Notes: generated from the sequence alone by a model not told the origin. A DNA stretch of 64,000 nucleotides from Coriobacteriia bacterium (GCA_016649875.1 JAENWW010000008.1:16215-80214); one strand, 5' to 3'; positions 36,865 through 47,292 are shown, counted from the stretch's first letter. Program-made: numbers and translations.

Positions 36865-38742
36865 GTGGCACACCAATCACTTTATAGGAAATATCGCCCC
36901 GACACGTTCGATGACATGGTGGGACAACAGCATATCGAGCGCACGCTTCGCAATGCGGTCGCGCAGGACTGCGTCGCGCATGCCTACCTGCTGACCGGTC
37001 CACGGGGAACCGGAAAAACAAGTACCGCCCGCCTGCTCGCGAAGGCGCTTTTGTGCGACAACGGCCCGAGCGATACTCCCGACGGCAGTTGCCAGTCGTG
37101 TCTTGAAATCGCGCAGGGAAACCACCCCGACGTCATCGAGCTCGATGCGGCGTCGCGAAACGGGGTCGAAGCGGTTCGTACCGAAATCATCGAACGCGTA
37201 TTTTATGCACCCGTGCGTGGCAAGTATAAGGTTTATATCATCGACGAAGTCCATATGCTTTCGACGGGTGCTTTCAACGCGATGTTGAAGACTTTGGAGG
37301 AACCACCCTCTCACGTCGTCTTCATTTTATGTACGACCGACCCTCAAAAAGTTCCCGATACGATTCAATCGCGCTGTCAGCGCTTCGATTTTCATCCGAT
37401 CAGTTCGGAGCAAATCGTCGAGCGTCTCAGATTCATCGCCGAATCCGAAGGCATCAGAGTCGACCGCGCGTCGTATGCGCTCATCGCCAAGCACGCCGAC
37501 GGCGGAATGCGCGATGCTATCACCGTGCTCGAACAACTTTCCGCCTACACCGGCAACGACATATCCGTCGACGATGTCGAGGGAGCACTCGGCGAAGTCA
37601 GCACCGTCGCGTTGGCCGAATTGATGTCCGCAGTGGCGCAGCGCGACACAGCCGCCTGCTTTCATTGGGTGGCCGATCAAGTCGAAACAGGCGCCGATTT
37701 GCCTGAACTCATCCACGGTCTTCTCGCCTATGTGCGCGATATGTATGTCATGGGAGTTCTTGAAAACTCCGACGGCCTCATCAATGTGACCGATGATGAT
37801 CGCATAAAAATGCGCTCGCTCACAGGCGAGTTCGAAGGACCGGATCGTATCGCCCGCATCATCGATCTTTTGACCGATGTGAGCGGAGAGATGCGCTATT
37901 CGACCGAGCCGAGAACAGTGCTCGAACTAGCGCTTGTCCGGACGACACGCGTCGACGGTGAGTATACGCTTGAAGCGCTTGCCGAGCGCATCGAGCGTCT
38001 CGAACGCGGGCTCAGTGCAGTTCCGGCGATTTCTCGTCCGGTGGCACGAGCAGCGGCTGAACCTGCGAAACCGGTGCAGCAGGCTGTCGCGAAGGAAATT
38101 CCTCCGAAAGAAGTGCCGATTTCTGAAACCGAGCCGGAGTCTCTTGCGCCACAGAGCGGTGGATCGCTTAATGCCGGTACGGTAAAACGATCATGGCGCG
38201 CCGTTCTCGCGGAAATTAAAAAACAAAAGGCGAGTCGTTCTCTCTTCTTTGCGGATGCGAGCATTGAATTCACGCAGGAAGGAACGTTGCTCGTCACCTG
38301 GCCGAAAGACGGTGAGTTTAAAATGAAGGCGGCGCAGGACAACAAGGAGCTCCTCGCCAATGCTTTATTCACGGTATTCGGGTCGAATCTTCCCTTCGAG
38401 TTCCGGTTGGGAAAAAATCACGAGCCGGTACTTAAGCCCGAGCCGGTACGTAATCTCGAGCCATCTGAGCCGGCTGAGCCGTTCGGTAAGCCCGAGCCGG
38501 AGCCTCCGATTGCGCAAGACCCCGGACCGATGGCAGAGGTGGATTCTCATTCGCAGACCCCCACCGGCTCTGCCGATGCGCTCGATACGCACGATTCGTT
38601 GTTGGCAGAGATTGTGGCGCTCGGAGGAAAGATCGAGAAAATCGAATCGAACGTACCGAAAGAAGACGATGCGAACGTGCTCGGCGATTCGTTTGATGGA
38701 GGTCTTGTCGACCCCGATGAAGAACAACTCTCTTTCGATTAA
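36865..38742 (+). CDS. dnaX: DNA polymerase III subunits gamma/tau
   Basis: 625 residues. Start is taken at GTG 36865, since GGAG (36856-36859) is 5 bases ahead; GTG 36859 would overlap it. Clamp-loader ATPase: SLYRKYRPDTFDDMVGQ, GPRGTGKTSTARLLAKAL, DEVHMLSTGAFNAMLKTLEEPP. The zinc module has CDNGPSDTPDGSCQSC, where the second usual Cys is Asp. The C-terminal tau-like part (from about 390) has a charged and Pro/Glu-rich linker. Clamp loading at the replisome. Confidence 0.95.
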   Translation: MAHQSLYRKYRPDTFDDMVGQQHIERTLRNAVAQDCVAHAYLLTGPRGTGKTSTARLLAKALLCDNGPSDTPDGSCQSCLEIAQGNHPDVIELDAASRNGVEAVRTEIIERVFYAPVRGKYKVYIIDEVHMLSTGAFNAMLKTLEEPPSHVVFILCTTDPQKVPDTIQSRCQRFDFHPISSEQIVERLRFIAESEGIRVDRASYALIAKHADGGMRDAITVLEQLSAYTGNDISVDDVEGALGEVSTVALAELMSAVAQRDTAACFHWVADQVETGADLPELIHGLLAYVRDMYVMGVLENSDGLINVTDDDRIKMRSLTGEFEGPDRIARIIDLLTDVSGEMRYSTEPRTVLELALVRTTRVDGEYTLEALAERIERLERGLSAVPAISRPVARAAAEPAKPVQQAVAKEIPPKEVPISETEPESLAPQSGGSLNAGTVKRSWRAVLAEIKKQKASRSLFFADASIEFTQEGTLLVTWPKDGEFKMKAAQDNKELLANALFTVFGSNLPFEFRLGKNHEPVLKPEPVRNLEPSEPAEPFGKPEPEPPIAQDPGPMAEVDSHSQTPTGSADALDTHDSLLAEIVALGGKIEKIESNVPKEDDANVLGDSFDGGLVDPDEEQLSFD

Positions 38743-38787
38743 GATTAACGTTATAAATTCAATGTAGCTTCAAAGAAAGGTTCGTCC

Positions 38788-39096
38788 ATGAATATTCAAA
38801 AAATCATGCAACAGGCTCAGCAGGCGCAAGCCCAGATGGCGAAAGTCCAAGAAGAGCTTGCCACAGAAACGTTTGAAGCGAGTGCCGGCGGAGGCATGGT
38901 CAAAGTGACCATCACCGGTGACCAATCGGTGCAGTCGGTTAAAATCGACCCGGCAGCCGTCGACCCCGAAGAGGTCGAAATTCTCGAAGACATGGTCGTC
39001 GCCGCCATCAACGAGGCTATGCGTGTCGCCTCCGAGAAGGCCGCAGCGAAAATGCAAGCGGTCACCGGCGGGCTCAACATTCCGGGGCTCATGTAA
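38788..39096 (+). CDS. ybaB: YbaB/EbfC nucleoid-associated protein
   Basis: 102 residues: MNIQKIMQQAQQAQAQMAKVQEEL coiled helix, then GGGMVKVTITGDQSVQSVKID and EDMVVAAINEAM. A homodimer that binds DNA; commonly between dnaX and recR, as here. Confidence 0.95.
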   Translation: MNIQKIMQQAQQAQAQMAKVQEELATETFEASAGGGMVKVTITGDQSVQSVKIDPAAVDPEEVEILEDMVVAAINEAMRVASEKAAAKMQAVTGGLNIPGLM

Positions 39097-39099
39097 TCC

Positions 39100-39699
39100 A
39101 TGCGGTATCCGCTTCCCATTCAACGTCTCCTCGACGAACTCGAACGCCTCCCCGGCGTCGGGCCGAAGTCCGCACAGCGTATTGCCTATTGGCTGCTCGC
39201 AAGCGATAAGGCGGATGCCGATCGTTTGGCTGCTTCGATCGTCGAGATAAAAGACACTATCCATTTTTGTCCGCAGTGCTATAACTTCGCCGAGGGTCCG
39301 CTGTGCGAAATTTGTGCGAACACGAAACGCGATGCATCGATTATCTGTGTGGTCGAAGAGCCGCGCGACGTCGCCGCCATCGAGCGCACGAGCGAATTTT
39401 TCGGGCTCTACCATGTACTCCACGGCGCGATTTCTCCCATGGACGGAATCGGTCCCGATCAGTTGCGCGTCAAAGAGCTCATCGCGCGTCTCGCCGATAA
39501 AGAAGTCACCGAGGTCGTACTTGCTACGAACCCCAATGTCGAGGGGGAAATGACGGCGGTTTATATCGCCCGTCTCATAAAATCGCTCGGAGGTATCAGA
39601 GTCACCCGTATCGCGAGCGGACTTCCCGTGGGGGGTGATCTCGAGTACGCCGACGAAGTTACGCTCGGCCGTGCCTTCGAGGCACGCCGCGAAATGTAG
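39100..39699 (+). CDS. recR: Recombination protein RecR
   Basis: 199 residues. Helix-hairpin-helix [18 protein letters not shown]4 zinc finger ([16 protein letters not shown]) and Toprim domain ([33 protein letters not shown]). Helps load RecA onto gaps with RecO/RecF. Starts 3 bases after the ybaB stop. Confidence 0.97.
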   Translation: MRYPLPIQRLLDELERLPGVGPKSAQRIAYWLLASDKADADRLAASIVEIKDTIHFCPQCYNFAEGPLCEICANTKRDASIICVVEEPRDVAAIERTSEFFGLYHVLHGAISPMDGIGPDQLRVKELIARLADKEVTEVVLATNPNVEGEMTAVYIARLIKSLGGIRVTRIASGLPVGGDLEYADEVTLGRAFEARREM

Positions 39700-39715
39700 C
39701 GTCATATGCTTTTCA

Positions 39716-39758
39716 GGCCGTCGGCTCGAAAATCTCCGTCGGCCCGAAAGCTCCGTTG
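39716..39758 (+). terminator. Possible terminator after recR
   Basis: GGCCGTCGG (39716-39724) pairs with CCGTCGGCC (39736-39744) with one T-T mismatch; a run of seven T follows about 14 bases on. The gap weakens the call. Confidence 0.35.
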
Positions 39759-39893
39759 TTTTTTTCGATACTCATCCATTTATCGACACGCGCGGTGCCT
39801 TTTGTCCTATAAAGGCGCGCTATTCGCCCACGAGGCGGCTTTCTTATCGTATAGTGGTTCCGTTCCAGAACTCTTTTTATGAAAGGCGAAGCG

Positions 39894-40469
39894 ATGAATA
39901 AGCTTACCGAAATACGCTGGCATGCACGCGCCGGCCAAGGTGCGGTTACCGCGGCAAAGCTTGTGGCCGAAACTGCGCTCTTCGAAGACCGCTATATGCA
40001 GGCGATGCCCGAGTACGGTCCCGAGCGCATGGGCGCACCGCTGAAAGCGTTCACCCGCATTTCAGACGAGCCCATCGAAGTCTCGAACAATATCGAGCAC
40101 CCCGACATCGTCGTTCTTCTCGATGAAACCTTGCTCGATGTCGTTGACATCACCGAGGGGATACACGATGACGGCGCCGTTATCATCAACACCACCCGGA
40201 CACCGGCGCAGATGCGCGCGCGCCTCGGCGTTCCCGACTCGGTCGTCGTGGCCACCGTCGACGCCTCCGGCATAGCGCTGGCGACCATCAAGCGCGATAT
40301 CCCCAATACACCGATTGTGGGAGCACTCGCCAAGGTTCGTCCGGTCGTCGCGCTTGAATCAATCAAAGGCCAGCTCCAACGGACATTCGGTAAAAAATTC
40401 GCCCAAGAGATGATTGACGCTAACCTGCAATCGGTTCAGCGTGCATACGAGGAGGTGCAGGTAGGCTAA
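39894..40469 (+). CDS. porG: 2-oxoacid:ferredoxin oxidoreductase gamma subunit
   Basis: 191 residues, MNKLTEIRWHARAGQGAVTAAKLVAETA, the gamma domain signature of four-subunit pyruvate (or 2-ketoisovalerate) ferredoxin oxidoreductases. The start at 39894 follows AAAGGCG. First of four genes gamma-delta-alpha-beta. TATAGT at 39850-39855 may be the -10. Confidence 0.9.
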   Translation: MNKLTEIRWHARAGQGAVTAAKLVAETALFEDRYMQAMPEYGPERMGAPLKAFTRISDEPIEVSNNIEHPDIVVLLDETLLDVVDITEGIHDDGAVIINTTRTPAQMRARLGVPDSVVVATVDASGIALATIKRDIPNTPIVGALAKVRPVVALESIKGQLQRTFGKKFAQEMIDANLQSVQRAYEEVQVG

Positions 40470-40798
40470 TGTCAGAGATGAAGTGGGATATCACCGAATT
40501 CGACTCCTGGAATGCGCAGGACTTTCCGGAAGGTATGGTCGGTCTCGAAGCCGGAAATGCACAGTTCTACGCCACCGGCGGCTGGCGTTCCATTCGTCCC
40601 GTATGGGATGCGGAGGCGTGCAAAGACTGCATGCTCTGCTGGATAAACTGCCCCGACTCCTCCATAGAGGTTGCCGACGGCAAAATGACCGGTATCAATT
40701 ACGACCACTGCAAAGGATGCGGCGTGTGTGTGAAGGAGTGCCGCTTCAATGCATTGAAAATGGTGTCCGAGCACGACCACGGCAAGGAGGGGGTATAG
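40469..40798 (+). CDS. porD: 2-oxoacid:ferredoxin oxidoreductase delta subunit
   Basis: 109 residues with two [4Fe-4S] motifs, CKDCMLCWINCPDSS and CKGCGVCVKECRFNA. It passes electrons from the TPP/Fe-S core to ferredoxin. The start overlaps the porG stop by one base. Confidence 0.93.
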   Translation: MSEMKWDITEFDSWNAQDFPEGMVGLEAGNAQFYATGGWRSIRPVWDAEACKDCMLCWINCPDSSIEVADGKMTGINYDHCKGCGVCVKECRFNALKMVSEHDHGKEGV

Positions 40799-40801
40799 CT
40801 T

Positions 40802-42016
40802 ATGGCACCCGAGAAAGCAACGCAGAAAACGATAGCGGCGACCGGTAACGGTTTCGTTGCCGAGGCATACCGCCAAATCGACCCCGATGTCGTGTGCGCC
40901 TATCCGATTACTCCCCAGACGACCATCGTCGAGGACTTTGCCAAGTTCGTCGCGAAGGGACTCGTGCATACCGAGTACGTCACGGTCGAAAGCGAGCATT
41001 CCTCGATGTCTGCGGCCATCGGTGCTTCCGCCGCCGGTGCGCGAACCATGACGGCGACTTCCTCACAAGGTCTCGCTTATATGTGGGAGGAGCTCCACGT
41101 GGCCTCCGGTTTGCGGACCCCGATCATCATGGTGAATGCGAACCGTGCGATTTCGGCACCGATCAACATCCACTGCGACCATTCAGACGTCATGGGCGCG
41201 CGTGATACCGGGTGGGTCATCTTGTTTGCGGAAAATGCGCAAGAAGCCTACGACAACACCATCATTTCCGTTCGTGTCGCCGAGGAGAACATGCTCCCCG
41301 TGATGCCGACGCTCGACGGTTTCATCACCACGCACTCGATAGCACGCGGCGAGGTGTGCGATGACGCGACGGTAAAGGCTTTCGTCGGCGAGTTCACCCC
41401 GGAGCATTCGCTTCTCAACAAGGAACAGCCTGTGACGGTAGGCGGTTTTGCCACGCTCGGTAACACGTATCAAAACATCAAAGAGGCCGAGCGCAACGCG
41501 ATCGATGCCGCGAAAGACTCGATACAGCGCATCGGCGATGAGTGGGAAGTTTTAACCGGTCGCCCCTACAACCATATCGAGAGCTTCGGTATGGAAGACG
41601 CCGAGCGCGCAGTCGTCATTCTCGGCTCAGCGGCCGGTAACGTTCGCGCAGTTGTCCGCGAGCTACGCGCTCAAGGTGAAAAAGTCGGCGTTGTCAACAT
41701 TCGCACCTATCGCCCGTTCCCTTCCGCCGAACTCGCTGAGATTTTGAAAAACTGTAGAGTCGTTGCGGTGCTCGATCGTGCGGAGTCGTTCGGCGCCATC
41801 GCCGGGCCCCTCGCGCTCGACACCATGTCGGCGCTTTACACCTACGATGTCCGCGTGACACTTCGCACCTATATCTACGGATTGGGCGGCGCAGACGTCA
41901 AACTCGAGTACATTCGTTCGGTTTACGAGGACTTGGCCGAGGCCGGCGCAGGCGCGCCCAATCCCGGTTTGGTCTATCTTGGCGACCGCGACGAGAAAGA
42001 GGAGGATCGACTATGA
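40802..42016 (+). CDS. porA: 2-oxoacid:ferredoxin oxidoreductase alpha subunit
   Basis: 404 residues. CAYPITPQTTIVEDFAKF and VESEHSSMSAAIGASAAGART are typical of PorA, with the C-terminal domain VVILGSAAGNVRAVVRELRAQGEKVGVVNIRTYRPFP. Binds the substrate and part of the TPP site. The last four bases overlap porB (ATGA). Substrate is probably pyruvate by context, but VOR or other oxoacids cannot be excluded. Confidence 0.93.
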   Translation: MAPEKATQKTIAATGNGFVAEAYRQIDPDVVCAYPITPQTTIVEDFAKFVAKGLVHTEYVTVESEHSSMSAAIGASAAGARTMTATSSQGLAYMWEELHVASGLRTPIIMVNANRAISAPINIHCDHSDVMGARDTGWVILFAENAQEAYDNTIISVRVAEENMLPVMPTLDGFITTHSIARGEVCDDATVKAFVGEFTPEHSLLNKEQPVTVGGFATLGNTYQNIKEAERNAIDAAKDSIQRIGDEWEVLTGRPYNHIESFGMEDAERAVVILGSAAGNVRAVVRELRAQGEKVGVVNIRTYRPFPSAELAEILKNCRVVAVLDRAESFGAIAGPLALDTMSALYTYDVRVTLRTYIYGLGGADVKLEYIRSVYEDLAEAGAGAPNPGLVYLGDRDEKEEDRL

Positions 42017-42948
42017 CAAACATCAAGCAATTGACCGAGTTGCCCGAGCGCCTGTGCGGTGGGCATCGCTTGTGCGGAGGGTGCGGAGCTTCGGTGGCCG
42101 TGCGCCAAGTATTGATGGGCGCCGGTGACAGCGAGGTCGTGGTTTCCTCTGCGACCGGATGCCTCGAAGTATCCACCACCATCTATCCTTACAGCTCATG
42201 GAACGGTTCGTTCATCCACAATGCTTTCGCGAACAGCGCGGCGACCATGTCGGGCGTCGAGGCGGCCTTCAAAGGGCTGAAAGCTGCAGGTAAGATTCCC
42301 GCCGATCGCGACGTGAAGTTCGTTGCGTTCGGAGGCGACGGCGGTACCTACGATATCGGTCTTCAGTCACTTTCGGGAGCGATGGAGCGTGGACACGATA
42401 TGGTATATGTGTGCTACGACAACGGTGCGTACATGAACACCGGAATCCAGCGCTCATCGGCAACGCCGCAAAACGCGTGGGCGACGACTGCGGAAGTCGG
42501 TTCGGCGCAGCAGGGTAAAAAGCAGCCGCGTAAGGATTTGACCGCCATCATGGCCGATCACCATATCCCTTACGTCGCACAAGCTTCGATCGGATACTGG
42601 AAAGATCTCGTCGAGAAAGCCGAGAAGGCATTCAATACGGAGGGGCCGGCGTTCATAAACATTTTGGCTCCGTGCCCGCGCGGTTGGAGAACCAAAGCGG
42701 AGGATACGACTGAAATCGCGCGTCTGGCCGTCGAGACGGGCTTTTGGCCGTTGTTCGAAGTCGAAGATGGTACGTGGCGCCTGACTACTCCGGCGAAAAT
42801 CAAGGAGTTCAAGCCGGTCGTCGAATTCCTCAAGCCGCAGGGACGTTTCAAGCATCTCTTCAAGCCGGGCAACGAGGCACTTCTCGAAGAGGCACAACGC
42901 TCGGTCGATGAATACTATGCATGGCTGAAGAAGCGCTGCGAGGCGTAA
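42013..42948 (+). CDS. porB: 2-oxoacid:ferredoxin oxidoreductase beta subunit
   Basis: 311 residues. LCGGHRLCGGCGASVAVRQVL carries the cluster Cys pair, GGDGGTYDIGLQSLSGAMER to VCYDNGAYMNTGIQRS is the TPP/Mg motif, and APCPRGWR follows. With PorA it forms the catalytic core that decarboxylates the oxoacid and yields acyl-CoA and reduced ferredoxin in anaerobes. Confidence 0.94.
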   Translation: MTNIKQLTELPERLCGGHRLCGGCGASVAVRQVLMGAGDSEVVVSSATGCLEVSTTIYPYSSWNGSFIHNAFANSAATMSGVEAAFKGLKAAGKIPADRDVKFVAFGGDGGTYDIGLQSLSGAMERGHDMVYVCYDNGAYMNTGIQRSSATPQNAWATTAEVGSAQQGKKQPRKDLTAIMADHHIPYVAQASIGYWKDLVEKAEKAFNTEGPAFINILAPCPRGWRTKAEDTTEIARLAVETGFWPLFEVEDGTWRLTTPAKIKEFKPVVEFLKPQGRFKHLFKPGNEALLEEAQRSVDEYYAWLKKRCEA

Positions 42949-42982
42949 AAATCAACGGCCCCGTTTCAACTATCGAACATTA

Positions 42983-43022
42983 TCGAGCCCGGGAGTATTT
43001 CTGGGCTCGACTTGTGTATGAT
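42983..43022 (+). promoter_or_regulatory. Inverted repeat and -10-like box before the M6-like protease
   Basis: TCGAGCCC / GGGCTCGA, a perfect 8-bp repeat (42983-42990 and 43003-43010), is followed by TATGAT at 43017-43022. It may end por transcription or act as an operator. No T-run follows. Confidence 0.4.
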
Positions 43023-43044
43023 GTAGAGTTGATTGGAGACACTC

Positions 43045-46000
43045 ATGTTTTCTGCCCGATTCCGGTTCAAGCCGGCAGTAAGAATAATTTTGATCTTATC
43101 GGTGGCTCTGTTCGCCGGTCAGGCATCTCTTTCTATGGCGGTCCCCGCCAATCCTACGCCACAGGTAGTTCGGCAAGCCGATGGCTCGAAACTCGAAGTT
43201 TTCCAAAAAGGTGATGAGTTTTTCAACTGGGCTGAAGATTCCTCCGGCCACGTGCTCGGCTATGACAAAAACTCGAAGAATTGGCGTTATGCGGCCATCT
43301 CGAACGGGAAACTCGTACCGGGTTCTGTGAAAGCAAGAAGTTCGTCGAATTTGGCGACGCAATCCGTGCCGTCGAGCGCGCTGACTGAAAGCAATCTGAA
43401 GACGCTCATCAAGAAGGCGCAATCATCGAGAGCGGCGCAAGAGGTCGGTTCGACGAGTTCTTCTTCTTCGGGCACTGTCTCCACAGTGAAAACTGCCGCA
43501 TCGGTCGCTCCGCTTTCCAGCTCGAATCTGCACCCTGACTTGCTTGTCATTCTCGTCGAGTTCAAGGATGCCCCTTTGACTCAGAGCATCGATTATTGGA
43601 CGAACAAATATTTTAGTACCACCTTCGGCGAAACGAGCGTCAACAACTACTATAAGGAAGCTTCGGGTGCGAAGGATTTCAGCTTCTCGCAAATTTCTTT
43701 TGTCGATGGCGGTCAAACAATTTCTGACCTCATAATTTCCAATCCGACGAGTGAAATTTCATCGCTTCAGCTGAAGGATGGCGTGATTAAAGCGACATTC
43801 AACGTCGATCACCCCGGATATACGACCGATGGATACTTGACCGATGCATATGTCAAAAAGGCGTTTGCAGCGGCTTCCAGTTATATTGATTATTCTTCCT
43901 ATCCCACCACGTCCGACGGCTCTATTTTGCGTGACAATTTCCACGTGAGTTCCATCGTGGCCGGCTGGGAGGCATCAGCCCAACCCTCCGATAAAGATCA
44001 GAGTACGTGGGGGCATGCCAATATCAAGGCGCTTTCTGACGGTTCCGTCGTCAGCGTCGACCCGAGCACTGGGACGTTATATTCTTATGCGACACAAGGC
44101 GAGATATTCTCGGGGAGTTTTTTGACCTCTTCGGCGATTCCGATGGGCATAGGGGTCACGGCGCACGAGCTCGGGCACGACCTCGGCCTGCCCGATTTAT
44201 ATGATTACGGATATGATTCACAGGGCGTCGGTGCCTATTCGTTGATGGCTGCGGGAAGTTGGGGATATGCGCCGGGGGAGTATGCGAGTGAAACGCCGGT
44301 ACAACTCGACGCATGGTCGCGCGTCGCGCTCGGTTTTGTGAAGCCTGTGACCATCACCTCCAATCAAGTAAATCAATATTCTCTGAAATCCAACAGCGCT
44401 TCGGATCCGACGCAATATAACGTGTATAAAATTACAAGCACCGCTAACCCAAACCAATATTTTTTGGTTGAGAATAGACAGCGCGGTGGGTATGACGCTG
44501 GGCTTTACGGACCCACCGGGAGAACGAGTTACACGGGAATTCTCATATATCATATCGATGAAAATGTACTTGCCGTCGGGGGTATGCACCCAAACGATGA
44601 TAAATACCATCAGGGTGTCGATATTGAGGAAGCCGATGGTAGCAACCAGCTCGACAATTCCGATGACTACTTTTCGAGCTATCCCTATCACTCTTACACG
44701 AATCATTTCTTTACCAAGTCGGGGTATTCGACATTCGGCACAGCAACTTCTTCCAATTCAAACTTCCATACGCCAACCGTGGGAACTCACACCGCGATTC
44801 CGGAAACGGGTGATACAGACTGCCATCCCGAGACCGTTCCGAGCGGCGTTCTGATAAAGGTGAATTCGGAATCCGGCAGCACGATGACCTTTCTCAACGG
44901 GGCGACCAGCATTGGGTTCCTTGTAACGTTTGACGCGAATGGAGGCTCAGTCGGTTCATCGTCGCTCACCTATACCGGCACCCCCGTCGTGCTTCCGACG
45001 CCGACGCGTACGGAATATGCCTTCGATGGCTGGTACACCGCAGCCACCGGTGGTACGAAGGTCGAGAGCCCCTACACACCGTCGGGCGCAATCACCCTTT
45101 ACGCACAATGGACAAAGATATTGTACACACTTGCATACGATTCCAACGGTGGGGCAGGAACAGCACTGCCGATGCAGAGCGGAGCGGCAAGCTACACGGT
45201 GGCAGCCAACACGTTCGCTCTCGCAGGCTATACGTTCGTAGGTTGGAACACAGCCGCCGATGGCGCAGGCACCAGCTACGCCGCAGGAGCGACCATAACG
45301 CCAGCAGCAAACGTCACGCTGTATGCAAAGTGGACGGAGGGGACAGTCGGGAGCACATTCACCGCTGGTGGAATCCTCTACAAAGTCACGGCATTAAGTC
45401 CGAATACCGTTCAAGTTGGCGACGGAAACAACGGGGAAATCGTAACGGGTGCGATTGTCATCCCACCAAACGTAAGCGATGGGACGCTGACTTATGACGT
45501 CACTTCTCTAGGAGAGAGTGCGTTCAGCGACTGCACCGGTCTTACCTCAATCACCATTCCCGTAGGTGTCACCTCTATAGGATTTGCTGCATTCACCGAT
45601 TGCACAAGCCTCACCTCAATCACGATCCCCGAAGGTGTCACATCTATAGAAGGTTCTGCATTCACCTACTGCTCAAGTCTCACCTCGGTTATTATCCCGA
45701 GCAGCGTTACCTCCATAGGAACTTTTGCATTTGAGAGTTGCACCAGCTTAAAGAGCGCCACATTTATGGGGGCAGCACCTACAACCTTTGGCACAAGCGT
45801 ATTCGCTAGCAGTGCAAGCGGCTTTGTCATCTCCTATTATGCTGGGCAAACGGGTTGGACTAACCCGTGGAACGGCTATACAACTGTTCCGATTACAGTC
45901 ACCTACAACGCCAACGGTGGGGCAGGAACAGGTACAACCTATGCTGCGGGTGCGACGATTGCCCCGAGCGCAGACGTGACGCTCTCTGCAAAATGGACGA

Positions 46001-46518
46001 TTAACAAGTATAAAGTGATTTTTTCCGGTAACGGCGGCTCGACACCAAGCGCGCTGGTGTGTACGTCGGGGAAAACACTCGGGACGCTTCCGACCTCGAC
46101 GCGCAGCGGGTATGCTTTCCAGGGTTGGTATAACTCGTCGGGGACCAAGGTATCTTCAACTACCGTAGTGCGTGGTGCCGTGACATTGACGGCACGTTGG
46201 AAGTCGAAAAATGCCTATGTGACCTCGGTTGCCAAAAGCACGGGGAGCTGGAATAAGGCGTGGAGCAAAACGAGCTACTACCCAAGCTATCGTGTGCTCA
46301 CGATTTCTCGCTACAGGAGTTCGGTGAGAATAACACCCGCCAAATCGTCGAATGCAATGCTCTATTTCAAGTACAAGGGCGAATCGTATGCGAGGATTTA
46401 TACGTACCGCACCGTCTATTTGAAGCGCGGGCAATCGAAGACCGTATACTTCAGGTGCATCTCCGAAACCGGCGCCGTCACGCACACTTACAGGTTAATC
46501 GTGAAGCGCAATAAATAG
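43045..46518 (+). CDS. Secreted M6-like metalloprotease with InlB and BspA-like LRR repeats
   Basis: 1157 residues from the ATG at 43045 (GGAG six bases ahead). Signal peptide: [20 protein letters not shown], then MAVPAN. The M6/immune-inhibitor-A-like catalytic domain has [14 protein letters not shown] at about 374-387. Then come two InlB (Listeria-Bacteroides) repeats (about 626-765; [11 protein letters not shown] and [11 protein letters not shown]), BspA-like leucine-rich repeats (about 800-935; [14 protein letters not shown], repeated four times), a shortened InlB repeat, a full InlB repeat, and a basic Tyr-rich C-terminal domain of about 100 residues. The catalytic His-Glu-His is intact, so an exported protease acting on host or matrix proteins is likely. 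No LPXTG is seen. Confidence 0.9.
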   Translation: MFSARFRFKPAVRIILILSVALFAGQASLSMAVPANPTPQVVRQADGSKLEVFQKGDEFFNWAEDSSGHVLGYDKNSKNWRYAAISNGKLVPGSVKARSSSNLATQSVPSSALTESNLKTLIKKAQSSRAAQEVGSTSSSSSGTVSTVKTAASVAPLSSSNLHPDLLVILVEFKDAPLTQSIDYWTNKYFSTTFGETSVNNYYKEASGAKDFSFSQISFVDGGQTISDLIISNPTSEISSLQLKDGVIKATFNVDHPGYTTDGYLTDAYVKKAFAAASSYIDYSSYPTTSDGSILRDNFHVSSIVAGWEASAQPSDKDQSTWGHANIKALSDGSVVSVDPSTGTLYSYATQGEIFSGSFLTSSAIPMGIGVTAHELGHDLGLPDLYDYGYDSQGVGAYSLMAAGSWGYAPGEYASETPVQLDAWSRVALGFVKPVTITSNQVNQYSLKSNSASDPTQYNVYKITSTANPNQYFLVENRQRGGYDAGLYGPTGRTSYTGILIYHIDENVLAVGGMHPNDDKYHQGVDIEEADGSNQLDNSDDYFSSYPYHSYTNHFFTKSGYSTFGTATSSNSNFHTPTVGTHTAIPETGDTDCHPETVPSGVLIKVNSESGSTMTFLNGATSIGFLVTFDANGGSVGSSSLTYTGTPVVLPTPTRTEYAFDGWYTAATGGTKVESPYTPSGAITLYAQWTKILYTLAYDSNGGAGTALPMQSGAASYTVAANTFALAGYTFVGWNTAADGAGTSYAAGATITPAANVTLYAKWTEGTVGSTFTAGGILYKVTALSPNTVQVGDGNNGEIVTGAIVIPPNVSDGTLTYDVTSLGESAFSDCTGLTSITIPVGVTSIGFAAFTDCTSLTSITIPEGVTSIEGSAFTYCSSLTSVIIPSSVTSIGTFAFESCTSLKSATFMGAAPTTFGTSVFASSASGFVISYYAGQTGWTNPWNGYTTVPITVTYNANGGAGTGTTYAAGATIAPSADVTLSAKWTINKYKVIFSGNGGSTPSALVCTSGKTLGTLPTSTRSGYAFQGWYNSSGTKVSSTTVVRGAVTLTARWKSKNAYVTSVAKSTGSWNKAWSKTSYYPSYRVLTISRYRSSVRITPAKSSNAMLYFKYKGESYARIYTYRTVYLKRGQSKTVYFRCISETGAVTHTYRLIVKRNK

Positions 46519-46611
46519 CGCATATTCCCGTATATTGACAGTGCAATTTCTGTACGCATTGTATAGAATGTATCAATGATTTAAATACTTCAGTAAGTTT
46601 GCCTAAACTTA

Positions 46612-46636
46612 TGCTAGTATGCTAGATTCATTCTAG
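46612..46636 (+). promoter_or_regulatory. Extended -10 with overlapping palindromic operator
   Basis: TGCTAGTAT (46612-46620) fits an extended -10. CTAGA-TTCAT-TCTAG (46622-46636), a perfect inverted repeat, covers the predicted transcript start. Together they suggest repression, perhaps by the product of the following gene. Confidence 0.45.
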
Positions 46637-46647
46637 GAGAGTTATAT

Positions 46648-47058
46648 ATGATAGAAAAAAATATAATCAAATGGTACAACGAAGCGGTCAAAGATTTGGA
46701 AAACGCCTATTGCGCGCTGAACGAGGCCCAGATTCTCGTCAATCGTGCCGAGGAAAAATTACATACCGTCAAAAGGCTCTTCGTTCTTGAAGGCGGCGAT
46801 CTTTCCGATCTAGGTGAGCTTCCCAGCTTTCATCATGATGATATCGTCGACGATATAGAAAACATATTGATTGATGAAAACAGACCGATGAGAATCGGAG
46901 AAATTCGCACGGCGTTGGTTGCGCGTGGTATTGCAATTCCCGGAAAAGGAACGGATGCGAACCTGATTACACGAATCAACAGGTCGAACGGACGTATCGT
47001 GAGGATTGCGCGCGGGCTTTACGACATCAAGAGGAAAGACTCTGGTATTTCACGGTAA
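46648..47058 (+). CDS. Coiled-coil plus HARE-type winged-helix protein
   Basis: 136 residues. A charged helix of about 45 residues is followed by a winged-helix module: DDIENILIDENRPMRIGEIR, TALVARGI, then DANLITRINRSNGRIVRIARGLYDI. This pattern matches the HARE-HTH / HB1-type DNA-binding domain also found beside restriction and DNA-modifying proteins. The ribosome site is TAGGAGAG. It may repress its own promoter. Confidence 0.6.
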   Translation: MIEKNIIKWYNEAVKDLENAYCALNEAQILVNRAEEKLHTVKRLFVLEGGDLSDLGELPSFHHDDIVDDIENILIDENRPMRIGEIRTALVARGIAIPGKGTDANLITRINRSNGRIVRIARGLYDIKRKDSGISR

Positions 47059-47127
47059 TTTGAGCGTATAATATCCTGTAGTTATCTTGTATATTTCATG
47101 CAATAATACGCAGGAAGTTGTTCCGGT

Positions 47128-47292
47128 ATGGACCACGAGGATATTCACGATGGTATCTTACATACGGATCGCGAATTAGACGGTATAAAAAGCAGTTTGT
47201 ATCAGCTAGATGAGCGAATAGCCCTGTTGGAAAGCACAATTTTGTCCATTGATGGCTACATCGAGAAACAAGGAATTTCCCTGGGCGAGTAG
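47128..47292 (+). CDS. 54-residue coiled-coil protein
   Basis: MDHEDIHDGILHTDRELDGI through IEKQGISLGE, ATG to TAG. CAGGAAG lies 11 bases ahead. Acidic, likely helical with heptad-like leucines; no family recognised. It may be co-transcribed with the winged-helix gene 69 bases upstream. Coding is supported by the ribosome site and the frame only. Confidence 0.4.
   Translation: MDHEDIHDGILHTDRELDGIKSSLYQLDERIALLESTILSIDGYIEKQGISLGE

Noticed and set aside
38215..38221. A-rich run (AAAAAAC) in dnaX as a programmed frameshift site
   Set aside because: The reading frame does not fit X-XXY-YYZ, and there is no downstream structure with an early stop in the -1 frame that I can support.
38770..39705. 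Long open frame on the minus strand across ybaB and recR (311 codons)
   Set aside because: It lies opposite two certain genes, shows no recognisable domain, and is explained by codon bias of the real strand.
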